Of a stretch of 64,000 nt of DNA, positions 8,897 to 17,451 are shown piece after piece (positions within the stretch are counted from its first letter, which is position 1; the number at the start of each line of letters is the position of its first letter). Position numbers and translations under genes: made by a program. The DNA is from Coprobacillaceae bacterium UN01-12pH3A (GTDB taxonomy: Bacteria > Bacillota_I > Bacilli_A > Erysipelotrichales > Coprobacillaceae). The DNA lies in the NCBI GenBank assembly GCA_027676805.1, contig JAQENU010000005.1:1-64000 (forward strand), read 5' to 3'. A model generated the notes under the pieces. The model was not told the origin of the DNA and searched no databases. It was given only the letters and a program-made list of their open reading frames with translations.

Positions 8897-8932
8897 ATGG
8901 GGATGAGATATTTTAAAAAAACTATCCAGTAA
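8897..8932 (+). CDS. Tiny ORF of 11 codons with a strong ribosome-binding site
   Basis: ATG at 8897 follows AAAGGGGAGTG with good spacing and encodes MGMRYFKKTIQ before a TAA. The peptide is basic and has no signal sequence. It may be a leader peptide, a short signalling peptide or a decayed gene; nothing beyond the ribosome-binding site and its position upstream of the secreted-peptide gene supports function. Confidence 0.3.
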   Translation: MGMRYFKKTIQ

Positions 8933-8983
8933 TATAATATATAATTATATGAAGTTTCTTTTAGTTTGAAGAGGAGAAGCCTT

Positions 8984-9364
8984 ATGAAACATAAAAAATT
9001 GTTTGGTTTAATATCATCTATTAGTTGTTTGGTTATTATTGCTTTGGCATTTTGCTCTGTAGGAGCTGCGACAAGAATAGACGATACTGGTGGAGGTGGA
9101 TATACTGGCTATCAATATAAAATTGGGTATGATTACCCACCAGGAACTACTAACTTTGCTGCAATAAGGGTTAATGCTTATTTAAAGGATGGGTGGTTTG
9201 TTTCATCGAATGATTGGGATGTAGTAAGTGATTTAGCATCTTTTAGTTATGATGATTATAACTTAACTGGTACAACCTGGGTTAATTCACACTATCGCGG
9301 ATATGGTTCAAATTACGGAAGTAATGTGGTTTGGGTTGAAAGAGTAGTTAGTGTTTATTTCTAA
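8984..9364 (+). CDS. Secreted Gly/Tyr-rich peptide, bacteriocin candidate
   Basis: A 126-residue precursor. Residues 1-29 are a typical Sec signal peptide (basic MKHKK, hydrophobic core, AFCSVGA before the likely cleavage). The mature part of about 97 residues has no cysteine, begins with a GGGG turn and is rich in Gly, Tyr, Ser, Asn and aromatic residues, ending VVSVYF. Size, secretion and the ABC transporter genes behind it recall lactococcin-972-type bacteriocin loci, but I see no firm sequence match to that family. The start at 8984 is chosen because GAGGAG precedes it by 8 nt; the frame is open from 8966. It begins the cluster that runs to about 15.2 kb. Confidence 0.7.
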   Translation: MKHKKLFGLISSISCLVIIALAFCSVGAATRIDDTGGGGYTGYQYKIGYDYPPGTTNFAAIRVNAYLKDGWFVSSNDWDVVSDLASFSYDDYNLTGTTWVNSHYRGYGSNYGSNVVWVERVVSVYF

Positions 9365-9438
9365 TATGAATATGGGCTATGTTACTGTGGAAATCTATAT
9401 TAACATAGCCTTTATTTACTAAATAATGGGAGAAAATT

Positions 9439-10281
9439 ATGCGAAAAGTAAAATGTCTTATCGTATTGTGTTTATGTTTTATTCTAATGGGGTGTCAAAA
9501 TAAAAAAAGTGAAGAAGACATTATCGCTGAGTATCTTATGTATTCTTCTATGCAGGAAAGGTATCGATCTTATAAGCCTGAGGAAAACTTACTTATCGAT
9601 GAAACGATTATTGAAGAAATCAGTGAAAGAAAGGATGTAGAAATTTTTCCTATTCAATATACTTATTATTTCTATAATAATCAATTATTAGAAGATAGAA
9701 GCTGGCAGGTTAAGATAAATGGTGAACTTGTTTATGATAATGTGCAGGACAGCCTTCAAGATGTTCGATATTATTCCAATTATTATGCCATGGTTCCTTA
9801 TATTAGAGAAGAGACACCCAAGAAATATTTGACTCATACTTATGTAGGAGAAAAAATTGAAGAAAATTCCATTCCCGTTTATTTATCTAATAAATTTATT
9901 CAAGCATTTCATTTAGGTATAGATAATCAATTTCTTGATAAAATTGTTTGGACTACGAACACGTTAGTTCCTGTTGCCTATGAAAATGGAAAATACAAAA
10001 TGAAAGAAATAACCTTAAATTTACAAATCATGGGTTTTGCGGATACTTATGGTTTTAGCAGTTCCGACTATATCTATACGTCAAATGAAGCTATGAATAT
10101 GCTTATTGATCAAAATAAAGAGACAGAGTTGCCGAATTATAATTATGCGGTGCTGATGAATGAAGCAACAAAGAAAAAATTAGAGGGAAAATATGCTAAT
10201 TTAATTATCCTTAAAAGAACAAGTGATGAACCAAAGACAAAAGAAGTTGTCAAAGGGCTTTGTGAAGAAGGATGTGAATAA
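9439..10281 (+). CDS. Lipoprotein with a MacB-type extracellular domain, linked to the peptide transporter
   Basis: A signal peptide ends in the lipobox LMGC (Cys19), so the 280-residue product should be a surface lipoprotein. No named family is recognised. The stretch around residues 150-205 (VYLSNKF...LVPVA...LNLQIMGFAD) resembles the extracellular part of the permease encoded next (YITQAFA...VAVPVG...LTAQINGITD), so it may be a free-standing MacB-like periplasmic-core domain held by a lipid. The C-terminus carries GLCEEGC with two Cys; a near copy of this tail survives as a fragment at 14384-14493. It precedes the first ABC gene by 14 nt and is probably a transporter partner or immunity protein (inference). 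Confidence 0.72.
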   Translation: MRKVKCLIVLCLCFILMGCQNKKSEEDIIAEYLMYSSMQERYRSYKPEENLLIDETIIEEISERKDVEIFPIQYTYYFYNNQLLEDRSWQVKINGELVYDNVQDSLQDVRYYSNYYAMVPYIREETPKKYLTHTYVGEKIEENSIPVYLSNKFIQAFHLGIDNQFLDKIVWTTNTLVPVAYENGKYKMKEITLNLQIMGFADTYGFSSSDYIYTSNEAMNMLIDQNKETELPNYNYAVLMNEATKKKLEGKYANLIILKRTSDEPKTKEVVKGLCEEGCE

Positions 10282-10295
10282 AGGAGGGGGATTAA

Positions 10296-12551
10296 ATGAT
10301 TGAGCTATTAAAGGGAGAAATAGCTTATGAACAGCCATTGCTTTATATCGAAAGATTAAGGATTCATAATGGAACCATAACAGCTATTACTGGTGAGAGT
10401 GGTGCAGGCAAAACTTCTATTTTGAATGTTTTGGCAGGAAAACTAAAATTTTCCGGACAATATTGTTTTAATCAGATCAAAGTTGGGGAAATTTATAATT
10501 ACTATGATCATATCAGTTATTTAAAACAAGAATCTTTGTTTTTAGAGAATATGACCTGTGTCGATCAACTTAAAATGATTTTGGATATTTATCAAAATAA
10601 ATATTCGCCAACGGAAATTTTTAAAGATGTTCATCTAAGTATAAATGATTCTGTTTACCCTAATCAATTATCAGGCGGGGAACAAAAAAAGTTCTCTATA
10701 GCTTTAGCTTTGGCTAAAGATGCTGATATATGGCTATGTGATGAAATTACGGCTTCACTAGATAAAGAAAACAGTCAAAATATCATTTCATTATTATTAA
10801 GTATTGCAGAAAAATATAATAAATATATTATTATAACTTGTCATGACCCATATGTTTATAAGCGGTGTCAACAGATTTATCATATAGATAATAAAAAGCT
10901 CTTAATAAAAAAAGAACTGTCTTTGCAGACACAAGAAAAAGAATTAAAAAAGGTCAATAAAAAAATTGGTTTTACTTTGTATCAGTTTCTGATTAAAAAA
11001 TCATTAAAGAAAACATTGTTTCAAAAGGCTGTTATAACTTTGCTTATTGCCTGTTCAGTCGCATTTAGTGCGTTATCGCTCTATTCTGCTAATCAATATA
11101 AACGACATTTTAATGAATTATATAATATCATGGGAAAAAATCAAAGTTATGTTTACAACGATAGTATTGGAGTAAAAAATTATTCGACAGAAAGCGTTGG
11201 ATTTGTAAATAATGAAGTCTATGAAGCTCTGCAAAATAATGCGGGTATTGACAAAATTTATTCTTTTGATTCGTTTAAAATGGATCGATACATTGTGAAT
11301 ATAGATTCTTTTATTAATGGAGAAAAAGAAGTGGAACTGTATTATAGTGAACAAGGGATCCCACAGTATATGAGCCCACAAGACACTATGGAAAAAATAA
11401 CAATCGAACAACCTGATGAAACAAGAAGTGTCAATCGTGAATATTTTGATAATCCGCAAGCCCAAATAACAAGTTTTGTTTATCCGTATTTTGAGGAACA
11501 GCACCTTGAACTAAAAAGCAAACAATTTATAGATCAAGAAGGCGCCTATATTACACAGGCTTTTGCTAATTCTATTGGTCTAACACAACTTCAGCCAGAT
11601 ACCTTTATATCATGTGATGTAGCAGTACCGGTAGGAACGTTGACTGCACAAATCAATGGAATTACAGATAGTGGAAGTGAAAGAAAGTTTTTAGAGGAAA
11701 CATGTGTATTTAAGATTGTTACGCTTAGAACACCTATAAAAGGAATATTAGATGAGGGATATGTGCAATTAACTTCAAACTGTCAAATTTATCTTGAAGC
11801 AGGACTTTTTGACAAAGTGAAAGGAGCAGCATTAAATGAAACTTATTTCATTGATGAAACCTCGTTTACGCTTTCTTTAGAGAAAGATGCAGCGGAAGCA
11901 TTAATTCAGGCGGGCTTTAATTCAAATTTTAGCAACGGACCTTTAATGAGTTATGAATTGCTTCATCAAAAATATCAGGCTACCCTGTCAACAGATTTTA
12001 AAAGTTTTGAAATTACAATGTCATTAAAGCCAAGAACGGATAATTGTTATATCATTTTTACAAATGATCGCTTTTCTTTTGAAGACACCTTGGATGAAAT
12101 TAAAGGTTTGAATTCAAATTATGGCATTGAAAATACTACTCGTAATGCTATGGCAATGGGCGGAACATTTCAAAAGAATAATACTTTTATTAATCTCCTT
12201 GTCTTTTTGATCATTATCGTGATATTGATGCTGGTTACGTTATATAGCGTTTTGAATAATAAGAGCAGAATAAAAGAATTTGAATTTTTAGAAGAGGCAG
12301 GTTATAAAAAGAAAGATTACTTACGCTATATTCTTTTGGAAACAGTTTATTTGTTTTTAATCGTACTCGTTTTATCTTTTGCTGTTACTGTATTCTTATT
12401 TCTAATAGGGCTGAAAATGAAACTCTTTATAATGGGGTATGGGTTTATTAAACAATTAATTCAGTTGTTTATGTATGGTTTAGTGCTGTCATTGGTTTTA
12501 ACTTTATGGATGAATGGAGCGACTTTGTTTAAGCTAAGAAAGGAACATTAG
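10296..12551 (+). CDS. MacB-architecture ABC transporter: ATPase fused to FtsX-type permease (first)
   Basis: A 751-residue fusion. The N-terminal ~215 residues are an ABC ATPase with Walker A GESGAGKT (33-40), signature LSGGEQ near 125 and Walker B with CDEITASLD near 146-154. A membrane helix at ~242-265 is followed by a ~360-residue extracellular domain and three C-terminal helices (about 627-652, 680-706, 717-742). This order is that of MacB, whose family drives extracytoplasmic peptide extrusion or resistance by a mechanical cycle. AAAGGAGGGGG precedes the ATG. Two nucleotides separate it from the second such gene, so the two half transporters probably form a heterodimer (inference). Confidence 0.88.
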   Translation: MIELLKGEIAYEQPLLYIERLRIHNGTITAITGESGAGKTSILNVLAGKLKFSGQYCFNQIKVGEIYNYYDHISYLKQESLFLENMTCVDQLKMILDIYQNKYSPTEIFKDVHLSINDSVYPNQLSGGEQKKFSIALALAKDADIWLCDEITASLDKENSQNIISLLLSIAEKYNKYIIITCHDPYVYKRCQQIYHIDNKKLLIKKELSLQTQEKELKKVNKKIGFTLYQFLIKKSLKKTLFQKAVITLLIACSVAFSALSLYSANQYKRHFNELYNIMGKNQSYVYNDSIGVKNYSTESVGFVNNEVYEALQNNAGIDKIYSFDSFKMDRYIVNIDSFINGEKEVELYYSEQGIPQYMSPQDTMEKITIEQPDETRSVNREYFDNPQAQITSFVYPYFEEQHLELKSKQFIDQEGAYITQAFANSIGLTQLQPDTFISCDVAVPVGTLTAQINGITDSGSERKFLEETCVFKIVTLRTPIKGILDEGYVQLTSNCQIYLEAGLFDKVKGAALNETYFIDETSFTLSLEKDAAEALIQAGFNSNFSNGPLMSYELLHQKYQATLSTDFKSFEITMSLKPRTDNCYIIFTNDRFSFEDTLDEIKGLNSNYGIENTTRNAMAMGGTFQKNNTFINLLVFLIIIVILMLVTLYSVLNNKSRIKEFEFLEEAGYKKKDYLRYILLETVYLFLIVLVLSFAVTVFLFLIGLKMKLFIMGYGFIKQLIQLFMYGLVLSLVLTLWMNGATLFKLRKEH

Positions 12552-12552
12552 T

Positions 12553-14382
12553 ATGATTCGATTAGATCACATTCATGTACAATATGTTCAGCCGTTATTA
12601 GAAGATGCCACTTTAGTGATCAATCAAGGTCAAATCACCTCCATATTTGGAAAAAGCGGATGTGGAAAAACATCGGTTTTATATTTAGTGGGCTTGTTAG
12701 ATCAATTAAACGATACAGAATACTATTTTGAAAACTTATCTGTTCATCAATTAAATTCTAAACAAAAGAGTGAACTTCAAAAAAGTGAGATCAGTTTTGT
12801 TTATCAGGGAAGAAGTGTGTTTGAATCATTTAGCATTCAAGGAAATTTTGAAGTCATCAGTCAAATAGCTCATAAAAATGAACATCCGGAAGATTGGGAA
12901 AGAATATTGAAAATGGTGAGATTGAATATGCATTTGTCAACCCCGGTTTCTACTTTAAGCGGTGGAGAAAAACAACGTTTAGCAATAGCATTAGCTATCG
13001 TGAAAGATCCAAGTTTAATCATTTTAGATGAACCTACCAGTCAATTAGATGAAGATAATGCACAAAGCATAATGAATATATTAAAAGAACTGGCTCACAA
13101 GCAAAATAAGGCCATTTTAATCGCAAGTCATTCTCCAGTTGTTTATCAAAATAGTGATATTGTCTATCAAGTGAAAAATCGACAGTTGGAGTGCGAAACA
13201 TCATTGAAAGAAAGATCTGCCCATATAGAATTGAAAAATACAGTGCTAAAAGCTTTTTATGGCAGCTATTGTAAAAATTTAATCAGCAGTCATCGTACTT
13301 TTTTAAGTGTTTTAATGGTTTTAATGAGTTTATCAATGGCAGTACTGATTTTATGTGAGAATTTCTCTGTAAGTTTTCTTGCTGCACAGCAGACATATCT
13401 TGATCAAAATACGAGAAAAGAAATTTTAATTGCATCTGGTCAAGCTGATGCAAAAGAAGTGAATTATATTGGAAAGGGTTCAGAAATTTCATTACAAACA
13501 CTAATCAAAATAAAAGAACTTCATCATGTTGTAGAAGCGGTTCCCATTAAATTTTGGAATATTCAATATATACAGGTAAATAATGAGATATTAAGAAGAA
13601 ACGCAATTGTATCGCTTGTTCAATATAGGGATCCTTTATTGGTTAAAGAGATAGAGGACAATGAAACGGGAGTATTAATTAGTGCAGATTTATCAAACGA
13701 ATTAATGGATGCGACGTTGATTGAGATCAAATTGGATATGATTAACTATACTTATAAAATTCTAGGAACTTATGATGAGAATTATATTAATCCTTACACT
13801 AGAGGAAGCTTGGAGACAATTTATCTTCTTGATGATACTTTAAGTCAAAATTATCAAAACAGTTCTGCGTATATTGTTTATGTAGATGAAGTTAATGAAG
13901 TTGTTTCGGTTATGTCAGCCATTGAGAAGATAGATGAAAGTTTAGGTGTTACAAACAAAATTAAAGAAATTGAAATATTAAGTGACAGTATTGCAAAGAT
14001 AAAAACGATTTGTTCGTTATTGACTGTTGGGCTTTTCATTGTTATGTTCATTCTAAATATTTGTATATTTTTTAAATATTTAACGGGGCGTAAATTTGAA
14101 TTTAGCTTATTGAAAACTAATGGAGTTCGTTCTTGTCAGATTAGCTTTCTCATTCTCAATGAAATTTTTATTTACGGTGGTTTAAGTTTCGTTTTATGTG
14201 TTTTATGGACAATTTTAGGTAAAGAAATAATTTTATGGGTAATGAAAATTCCTGCTCAACTCACATTATTTCATTTCTGCAAACAATATATCATCTATTA
14301 TTTCTTACTGTTTATCTTACCAAATTTGATTTTTCTGCCTAAAATATTACGTTATACGCCTAAAGAAGTATTAAGAAACTAG
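12553..14382 (+). CDS. MacB-architecture ABC transporter: ATPase fused to FtsX-type permease (second)
   Basis: A 609-residue half transporter with the same layout as its neighbour but a shorter extracellular domain. Walker A GKSGCGKT is at 33-40, signature LSGGEKQR near 135-142 and Walker B LIILDEPTSQLD near 155-166. A membrane helix at ~250-275 is followed by an extracellular domain of ~210 residues and three helices (about 490-515, 530-560, 575-600). The ATPase motifs are more canonical than in the first protein. Co-translation with the first gene is likely from the 1-nt gap. Substrate is inferred to be the secreted peptide at 8984 or a foreign bacteriocin. Confidence 0.88.
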   Translation: MIRLDHIHVQYVQPLLEDATLVINQGQITSIFGKSGCGKTSVLYLVGLLDQLNDTEYYFENLSVHQLNSKQKSELQKSEISFVYQGRSVFESFSIQGNFEVISQIAHKNEHPEDWERILKMVRLNMHLSTPVSTLSGGEKQRLAIALAIVKDPSLIILDEPTSQLDEDNAQSIMNILKELAHKQNKAILIASHSPVVYQNSDIVYQVKNRQLECETSLKERSAHIELKNTVLKAFYGSYCKNLISSHRTFLSVLMVLMSLSMAVLILCENFSVSFLAAQQTYLDQNTRKEILIASGQADAKEVNYIGKGSEISLQTLIKIKELHHVVEAVPIKFWNIQYIQVNNEILRRNAIVSLVQYRDPLLVKEIEDNETGVLISADLSNELMDATLIEIKLDMINYTYKILGTYDENYINPYTRGSLETIYLLDDTLSQNYQNSSAYIVYVDEVNEVVSVMSAIEKIDESLGVTNKIKEIEILSDSIAKIKTICSLLTVGLFIVMFILNICIFFKYLTGRKFEFSLLKTNGVRSCQISFLILNEIFIYGGLSFVLCVLWTILGKEIILWVMKIPAQLTLFHFCKQYIIYYFLLFILPNLIFLPKILRYTPKEVLRN

Positions 14383-14383
14383 T

Positions 14384-14493
14384 CTAGGCTATTGTTTGGA
14401 AGATATCCGGATTTGGTTATTTTAAAAAGGACAAGCAAATCAGAAGGTTATGGCGGAAAAATAAGAGGACTATGTGAGGAAGGATGCAATTAG
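14384..14493 (+). pseudogene. C-terminal remnant of a second copy of the lipoprotein
   Basis: Translated in the frame ending at the TAG of 14491-14493, this stretch reads LFGRYPDLVILKRTS and then, after a few residues, KIRGLCEEGCN. The lipoprotein at 9439 ends LEGKYANLIILKRTS and VVKGLCEEGCE. About 35 residues are thus homologous, with no start codon, no signal peptide and no upstream body. It is a leftover of a duplicated or recombined lipoprotein gene, placed directly after the second transporter gene. Confidence 0.8.
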
Positions 14494-14511
14494 GCGCTGC
14501 GGTAGAAGAAG

Positions 14512-14658
14512 ATGCAATATAATAAAGGAATTGTTATCTTTATTCTATCGTCTGTCTTGATAATTATCTTAGGCGGCTATATAATAAAAAAGAATAAAGG
14601 AGTCTTTCAATGGAAAAAAACAATTCAAAATCAAAAGAACTCATTAAAACAATTATAG
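14512..14658 (+). CDS. Small single-span membrane ORF (48 aa) overlapping the signal peptidase gene
   Basis: The ORF encodes MQYNKG, a hydrophobic stretch of about 19 residues (GIVIFILSS to GGYII), and a strongly basic tail. It overlaps the start of the downstream signal peptidase gene by 49 nt in a different frame. The ribosome-binding site (GTAGAAG) is weak. It could be a small immunity-type membrane protein or a chance frame left after the rearrangement that broke the lipoprotein copy. Confidence 0.4.
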   Translation: MQYNKGIVIFILSSVLIIILGGYIIKKNKGVFQWKKTIQNQKNSLKQL

Positions 14659-15167
14659 AATTAGTCGCCGTAGCAGTTGTTACATCTTTAATATTTACAA
14701 AAGTAGTTAATCCCGTGATTGTGAATGGAAAATCTATGTATCCGACTTTAGATAATAATGATATTTCAATAATTAATGTGATTGGATTGAGTCAAGACAG
14801 CTTAGAACGTTTTGATGTTGTGGTATTGTATTCAACTCAGCTGCAGGAGAAAATTGTTAAGCGATTGATCGGATTCCCCGGAGAAACGATTCAATTTAAA
14901 GATGATCATCTTTATATCGATGGGGTTGAATATGAAGAAACTTATTTAGATAAGGAATATATGGAAGAAGCTAAGCTTAAATATAATAGTCCTTTGTTTA
15001 CGGAGGACTTTGAGGTGACTGTTCCCGAAAATGAATATTTTGTGATGGGTGACAATCGTTTAGTTTCAGCTGATTCCCGTGTTTTAGGAAGTTTCCCTTA
15101 CGATAAGTTTATTGGTAAGGATGGTGTTATTTTATTTCCATTCAACCATGTTAAAACAATTAAATAA
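14610..15167 (+). CDS. lepB: Signal peptidase I
   Basis: A membrane-anchored serine protease that removes signal peptides of exported proteins. One helix (residues ~11-33) is followed by the catalytic Ser42 in GKSMYPTL and the general-base Lys84 in KRLIGFPGE; MGDNR and the following Ser-Asp-Ser-Arg are also present. The length of 185 residues is typical of Gram-positive enzymes. AAAGGAG lies about 9 nt before the ATG. As the last gene of the peptide locus it may be the dedicated processing enzyme of the secreted peptide, though a housekeeping role is equally possible. Confidence 0.92.
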   Translation: MEKNNSKSKELIKTIIELVAVAVVTSLIFTKVVNPVIVNGKSMYPTLDNNDISIINVIGLSQDSLERFDVVVLYSTQLQEKIVKRLIGFPGETIQFKDDHLYIDGVEYEETYLDKEYMEEAKLKYNSPLFTEDFEVTVPENEYFVMGDNRLVSADSRVLGSFPYDKFIGKDGVILFPFNHVKTIK

Positions 15168-15200
15168 AAAAATAGGGATACGAAAGTATCTCTATTTTAT
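15168..15200. terminator. Bidirectional terminator between lepB and the HAD gene
   Basis: An 11-bp stem with a GAAA tetraloop (15171-15181 with 15186-15196, one G-U pair) is flanked by A-rich and T-rich tracts, so it can end both convergent transcripts. Confidence 0.8.
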
Positions 15201-15964
15201 CTTTCTAAGAAATCTGCAACGCACTGATAGACATGGTCAATATGGTGGGTTGCTTTTTGTTTGACTTCAACGGGAGACTGATGGAACGTATAGCTTTCAT
15301 CTGCAATAACAAACATAGGGATATCATTCCATGAATCGCCGACAGCAGCTAATTGAGAGGACTTGCTTGATATATCCAAATCTGTAATGAATTGAATAGC
15401 AAACGCTTTTGATATATTTTGTGGAACAATATCCACATACCAGTTGTTTTGGTGTACCTCACAGTTAGCAAAAGCCTCGGCTTTTTGGCAGAATGCTTGA
15501 ATATCGGAAATATTTTTATTTTTAGATTCAACACAGATATTAATAATCTTACTTAAATCCGGAATCTTTTTAGTATCCTCTTGTTTTTCTAACAGATAAA
15601 CTGTTTCTCCATCAAAAACACTACATAGTAAATCCGAATGGACATTTAACTGATGAAACAGTTCCAAACTTTGCTGGGCAGTCTCCAAATTTAATGTCAT
15701 TTGAAAAATACAGCGACGTTCAGTGTCAAAAATTTGGGCACCATTGCTTGTAATATAATAGGTATTAGGGAAGTGAAGATTGAAACGATCGAATAGCTGA
15801 AATGTGCTTATTTTATTTCTTCCGGTTGAAACAATCAAGGTATGCTGCTTAGTGAATTGCTTTAATGCCTGAATATCTTCATCTAAAATAGTCCGTTCTT
15901 GATCGCTTCCATTATTATGCTTCAAAAGCGTTCCATCAATATCACTGGCTAAATATTTTTTCAT
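15197..15964 (-). CDS. HAD-superfamily hydrolase, Cof type
   Basis: A cytoplasmic sugar-phosphate or cofactor phosphatase of the Cof/YidA subfamily; the substrate cannot be read from sequence. Motif I is DIDGTLL at residues 8-14 with the nucleophile Asp8, motif II is the Ser-Thr of IVSTGRN, and the C-terminal motif is AVGDSWNDIPM. A cap domain lies between. The 255-residue length is usual. AAGGAGGAAAATT precedes the ATG on the minus strand. Confidence 0.9.
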   Translation of the reverse strand: MKKYLASDIDGTLLKHNNGSDQERTILDEDIQALKQFTKQHTLIVSTGRNKISTFQLFDRFNLHFPNTYYITSNGAQIFDTERRCIFQMTLNLETAQQSLELFHQLNVHSDLLCSVFDGETVYLLEKQEDTKKIPDLSKIINICVESKNKNISDIQAFCQKAEAFANCEVHQNNWYVDIVPQNISKAFAIQFITDLDISSKSSQLAAVGDSWNDIPMFVIADESYTFHQSPVEVKQKATHHIDHVYQCVADFLER

Positions 15965-16054
15965 AATTTTCCTCCTTCTTTCTACTTATTATTTTAGATA
16001 AGAAAAGAAAGAATATCATTCCTATATTTAAGAAAATAATGGTCAATTTTTAAT

Positions 16055-16912
16055 CTAATGTCCACTATTAAGCGTGCGAAACTGATTGGGGGATAACTGG
16101 TAGACGGTTTTAAATACTTTGTTGAAGGATTTTACGGAGGAAAATCCACAGGCTTCAGATACTTGAAGGATGGAAAGATCACTGTTGATCAGTAATGGAA
16201 GAGATTTATCGATTCGAATACTGTTTAGATAAGTTAAAAAGGTCATCCCGATATAATTTTGAAATAGAGAAGCAATATGCTGAGGGGTGTAGGCAAATTG
16301 CTGTGATAATTCATTTAAGGTTAACGATTCATTATAGTGATTTTTAATATAATGACAGATATCTTGAACGAGAGTTTGATGTTTCAATGTGGAAATTTCG
16401 ATGGAAGCATGTCGTATCTCTTTAAATTCACGGACCAACAGATAAGCTAATTCGAAGATCAAACTATAAATCTTTAGGTGATAGCCTTCCTCTTTAAGTG
16501 AGTAATGCCCATAGATTTGAAATAATAATTCTTTTATTCTTTCAGGCTTAGTGATTCTTTTTTCTTTTTCCAACATTGTTTCATTCTCAATTCTAAAGTT
16601 AGGATCATCACTGATATTACTGATAAAATCTTTAGAAATCTGCAAGACAAGAATTTCGTTTTGAACAGGGCAGATCGTGGCATGAGGCTCCTGTGGATTA
16701 ATATAGAGATAATCCTCCTTTTTTAGGTGATAAGTAGTTTCTTTAATTTTGATATCTAAACTGCCATGAATACAAAATAATAACTCTGCATCACGATGGG
16801 TATGCAGTGGATAACCGATCGTTGATTTTTTGCCGTGAAAATAGAAAATGCGAAGGGGCAGTCGTTCATAGGGAACGATGATTTCTTTTAATAATTCAAT
16901 GGATGGCTGCAT
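16055..16912 (-). CDS. AraC-family transcriptional regulator
   Basis: The N-terminal half is a cupin-type sensor domain with HTHRDAELLFCIHGS and a metal/sugar-pocket pattern. The C-terminal ~100 residues contain the two helix-turn-helix motifs of AraC proteins, ending in the signature region ACGFSSVKSFNKVFKTVY. Such proteins usually control sugar metabolism genes; no catabolic gene is adjacent, so the target is unknown. The start at 16912 is set by AGAAAGGA about 8 nt upstream; an in-frame ATG at 16942 has no such site. Confidence 0.92.
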   Translation of the reverse strand: MQPSIELLKEIIVPYERLPLRIFYFHGKKSTIGYPLHTHRDAELLFCIHGSLDIKIKETTYHLKKEDYLYINPQEPHATICPVQNEILVLQISKDFISNISDDPNFRIENETMLEKEKRITKPERIKELLFQIYGHYSLKEEGYHLKIYSLIFELAYLLVREFKEIRHASIEISTLKHQTLVQDICHYIKNHYNESLTLNELSQQFAYTPQHIASLFQNYIGMTFLTYLNSIRIDKSLPLLINSDLSILQVSEACGFSSVKSFNKVFKTVYQLSPNQFRTLNSGH

Positions 16913-16962
16913 AATAAATTCCTTTCTATAAAAAACAAGCATGATTCATGCTTGCGATATAT

Positions 16963-17451
16963 TTATAAAATAAACATCAGTATGCCATATATAGTGCTGA
17001 TTGCAGCACCGGCAGCAACGTCTTTAATAAAATGAACACCGGCAATGACTCTTGATACTCCTACATACAAAGCGATAATAAAGCAAAGCATACCTAGAGG
17101 GCAAGATATATACAGACAACTAAACGCAATAATAACAGCGCTTCCCGTATGACGACTAGGGAACGATTCTCCTTGATGATGCTTGATCAAAGGTTGTATA
17201 GAATACATATCGGCAGGACGCGGGCAGTTATATAGCTTACGCATCAGGGTGATGGTCAGGAGAGCGAGAAATGGATAAAGCAGGACCTTGATTAAACGCA
17301 GGTCATGCTGGATCACTAAATAACTGATCATCCCTAAATAAACGATAATGACACTGATCGGGGAGTAACGGCATAATAAAGTAAGCAGTTTCTCTTTTGT
17401 TTTGCTTGTGCGGCACCAATTTAATACAGACTGATACTGTTGTTCATTCAT
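16963..17451 (-). CDS. PAP2-family membrane phosphatase
   Basis: An integral membrane phosphatidic-acid-phosphatase-like protein of 162 residues with about five helices. The three phosphatase motifs are intact: KLYNCPRP, PSRHTGS and SRVIAGVHFIKDV, giving the catalytic His pair and Asp. Substrates of this family include undecaprenyl pyrophosphate and lipid phosphates; this one is undetermined. The ATG at 17451 is preceded by AAAGAGG at a spacing of 8 nt, whereas the upstream GTG at 17460 touches the site. It lies in the same direction as the AraC gene. Confidence 0.88.
   Translation of the reverse strand: MNEQQYQSVLNWCRTSKTKEKLLTLLCRYSPISVIIVYLGMISYLVIQHDLRLIKVLLYPFLALLTITLMRKLYNCPRPADMYSIQPLIKHHQGESFPSRHTGSAVIIAFSCLYISCPLGMLCFIIALYVGVSRVIAGVHFIKDVAAGAAISTIYGILMFIL

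Larger units (their letters stand above)
8612..8983 (+). other. AT-rich intergenic region upstream of the secreted-peptide gene
   Basis: About 370 nt with very high AT content. It holds an extended -10 TG-C-TATAAT (8687-8695), which leaves a long leader of ~290 nt if used, and a tiny ORF at 8897. A second TATAAT-like stretch lies at 8932-8942, closer to the peptide gene. No riboswitch consensus was recognised. Confidence 0.5.

Noticed and set aside
11118..11504. 128-codon minus-strand frame inside the first MacB-type gene
   Set aside because: AT-rich antisense of an extracellular domain with no SD; low-complexity, unlike real proteins here.
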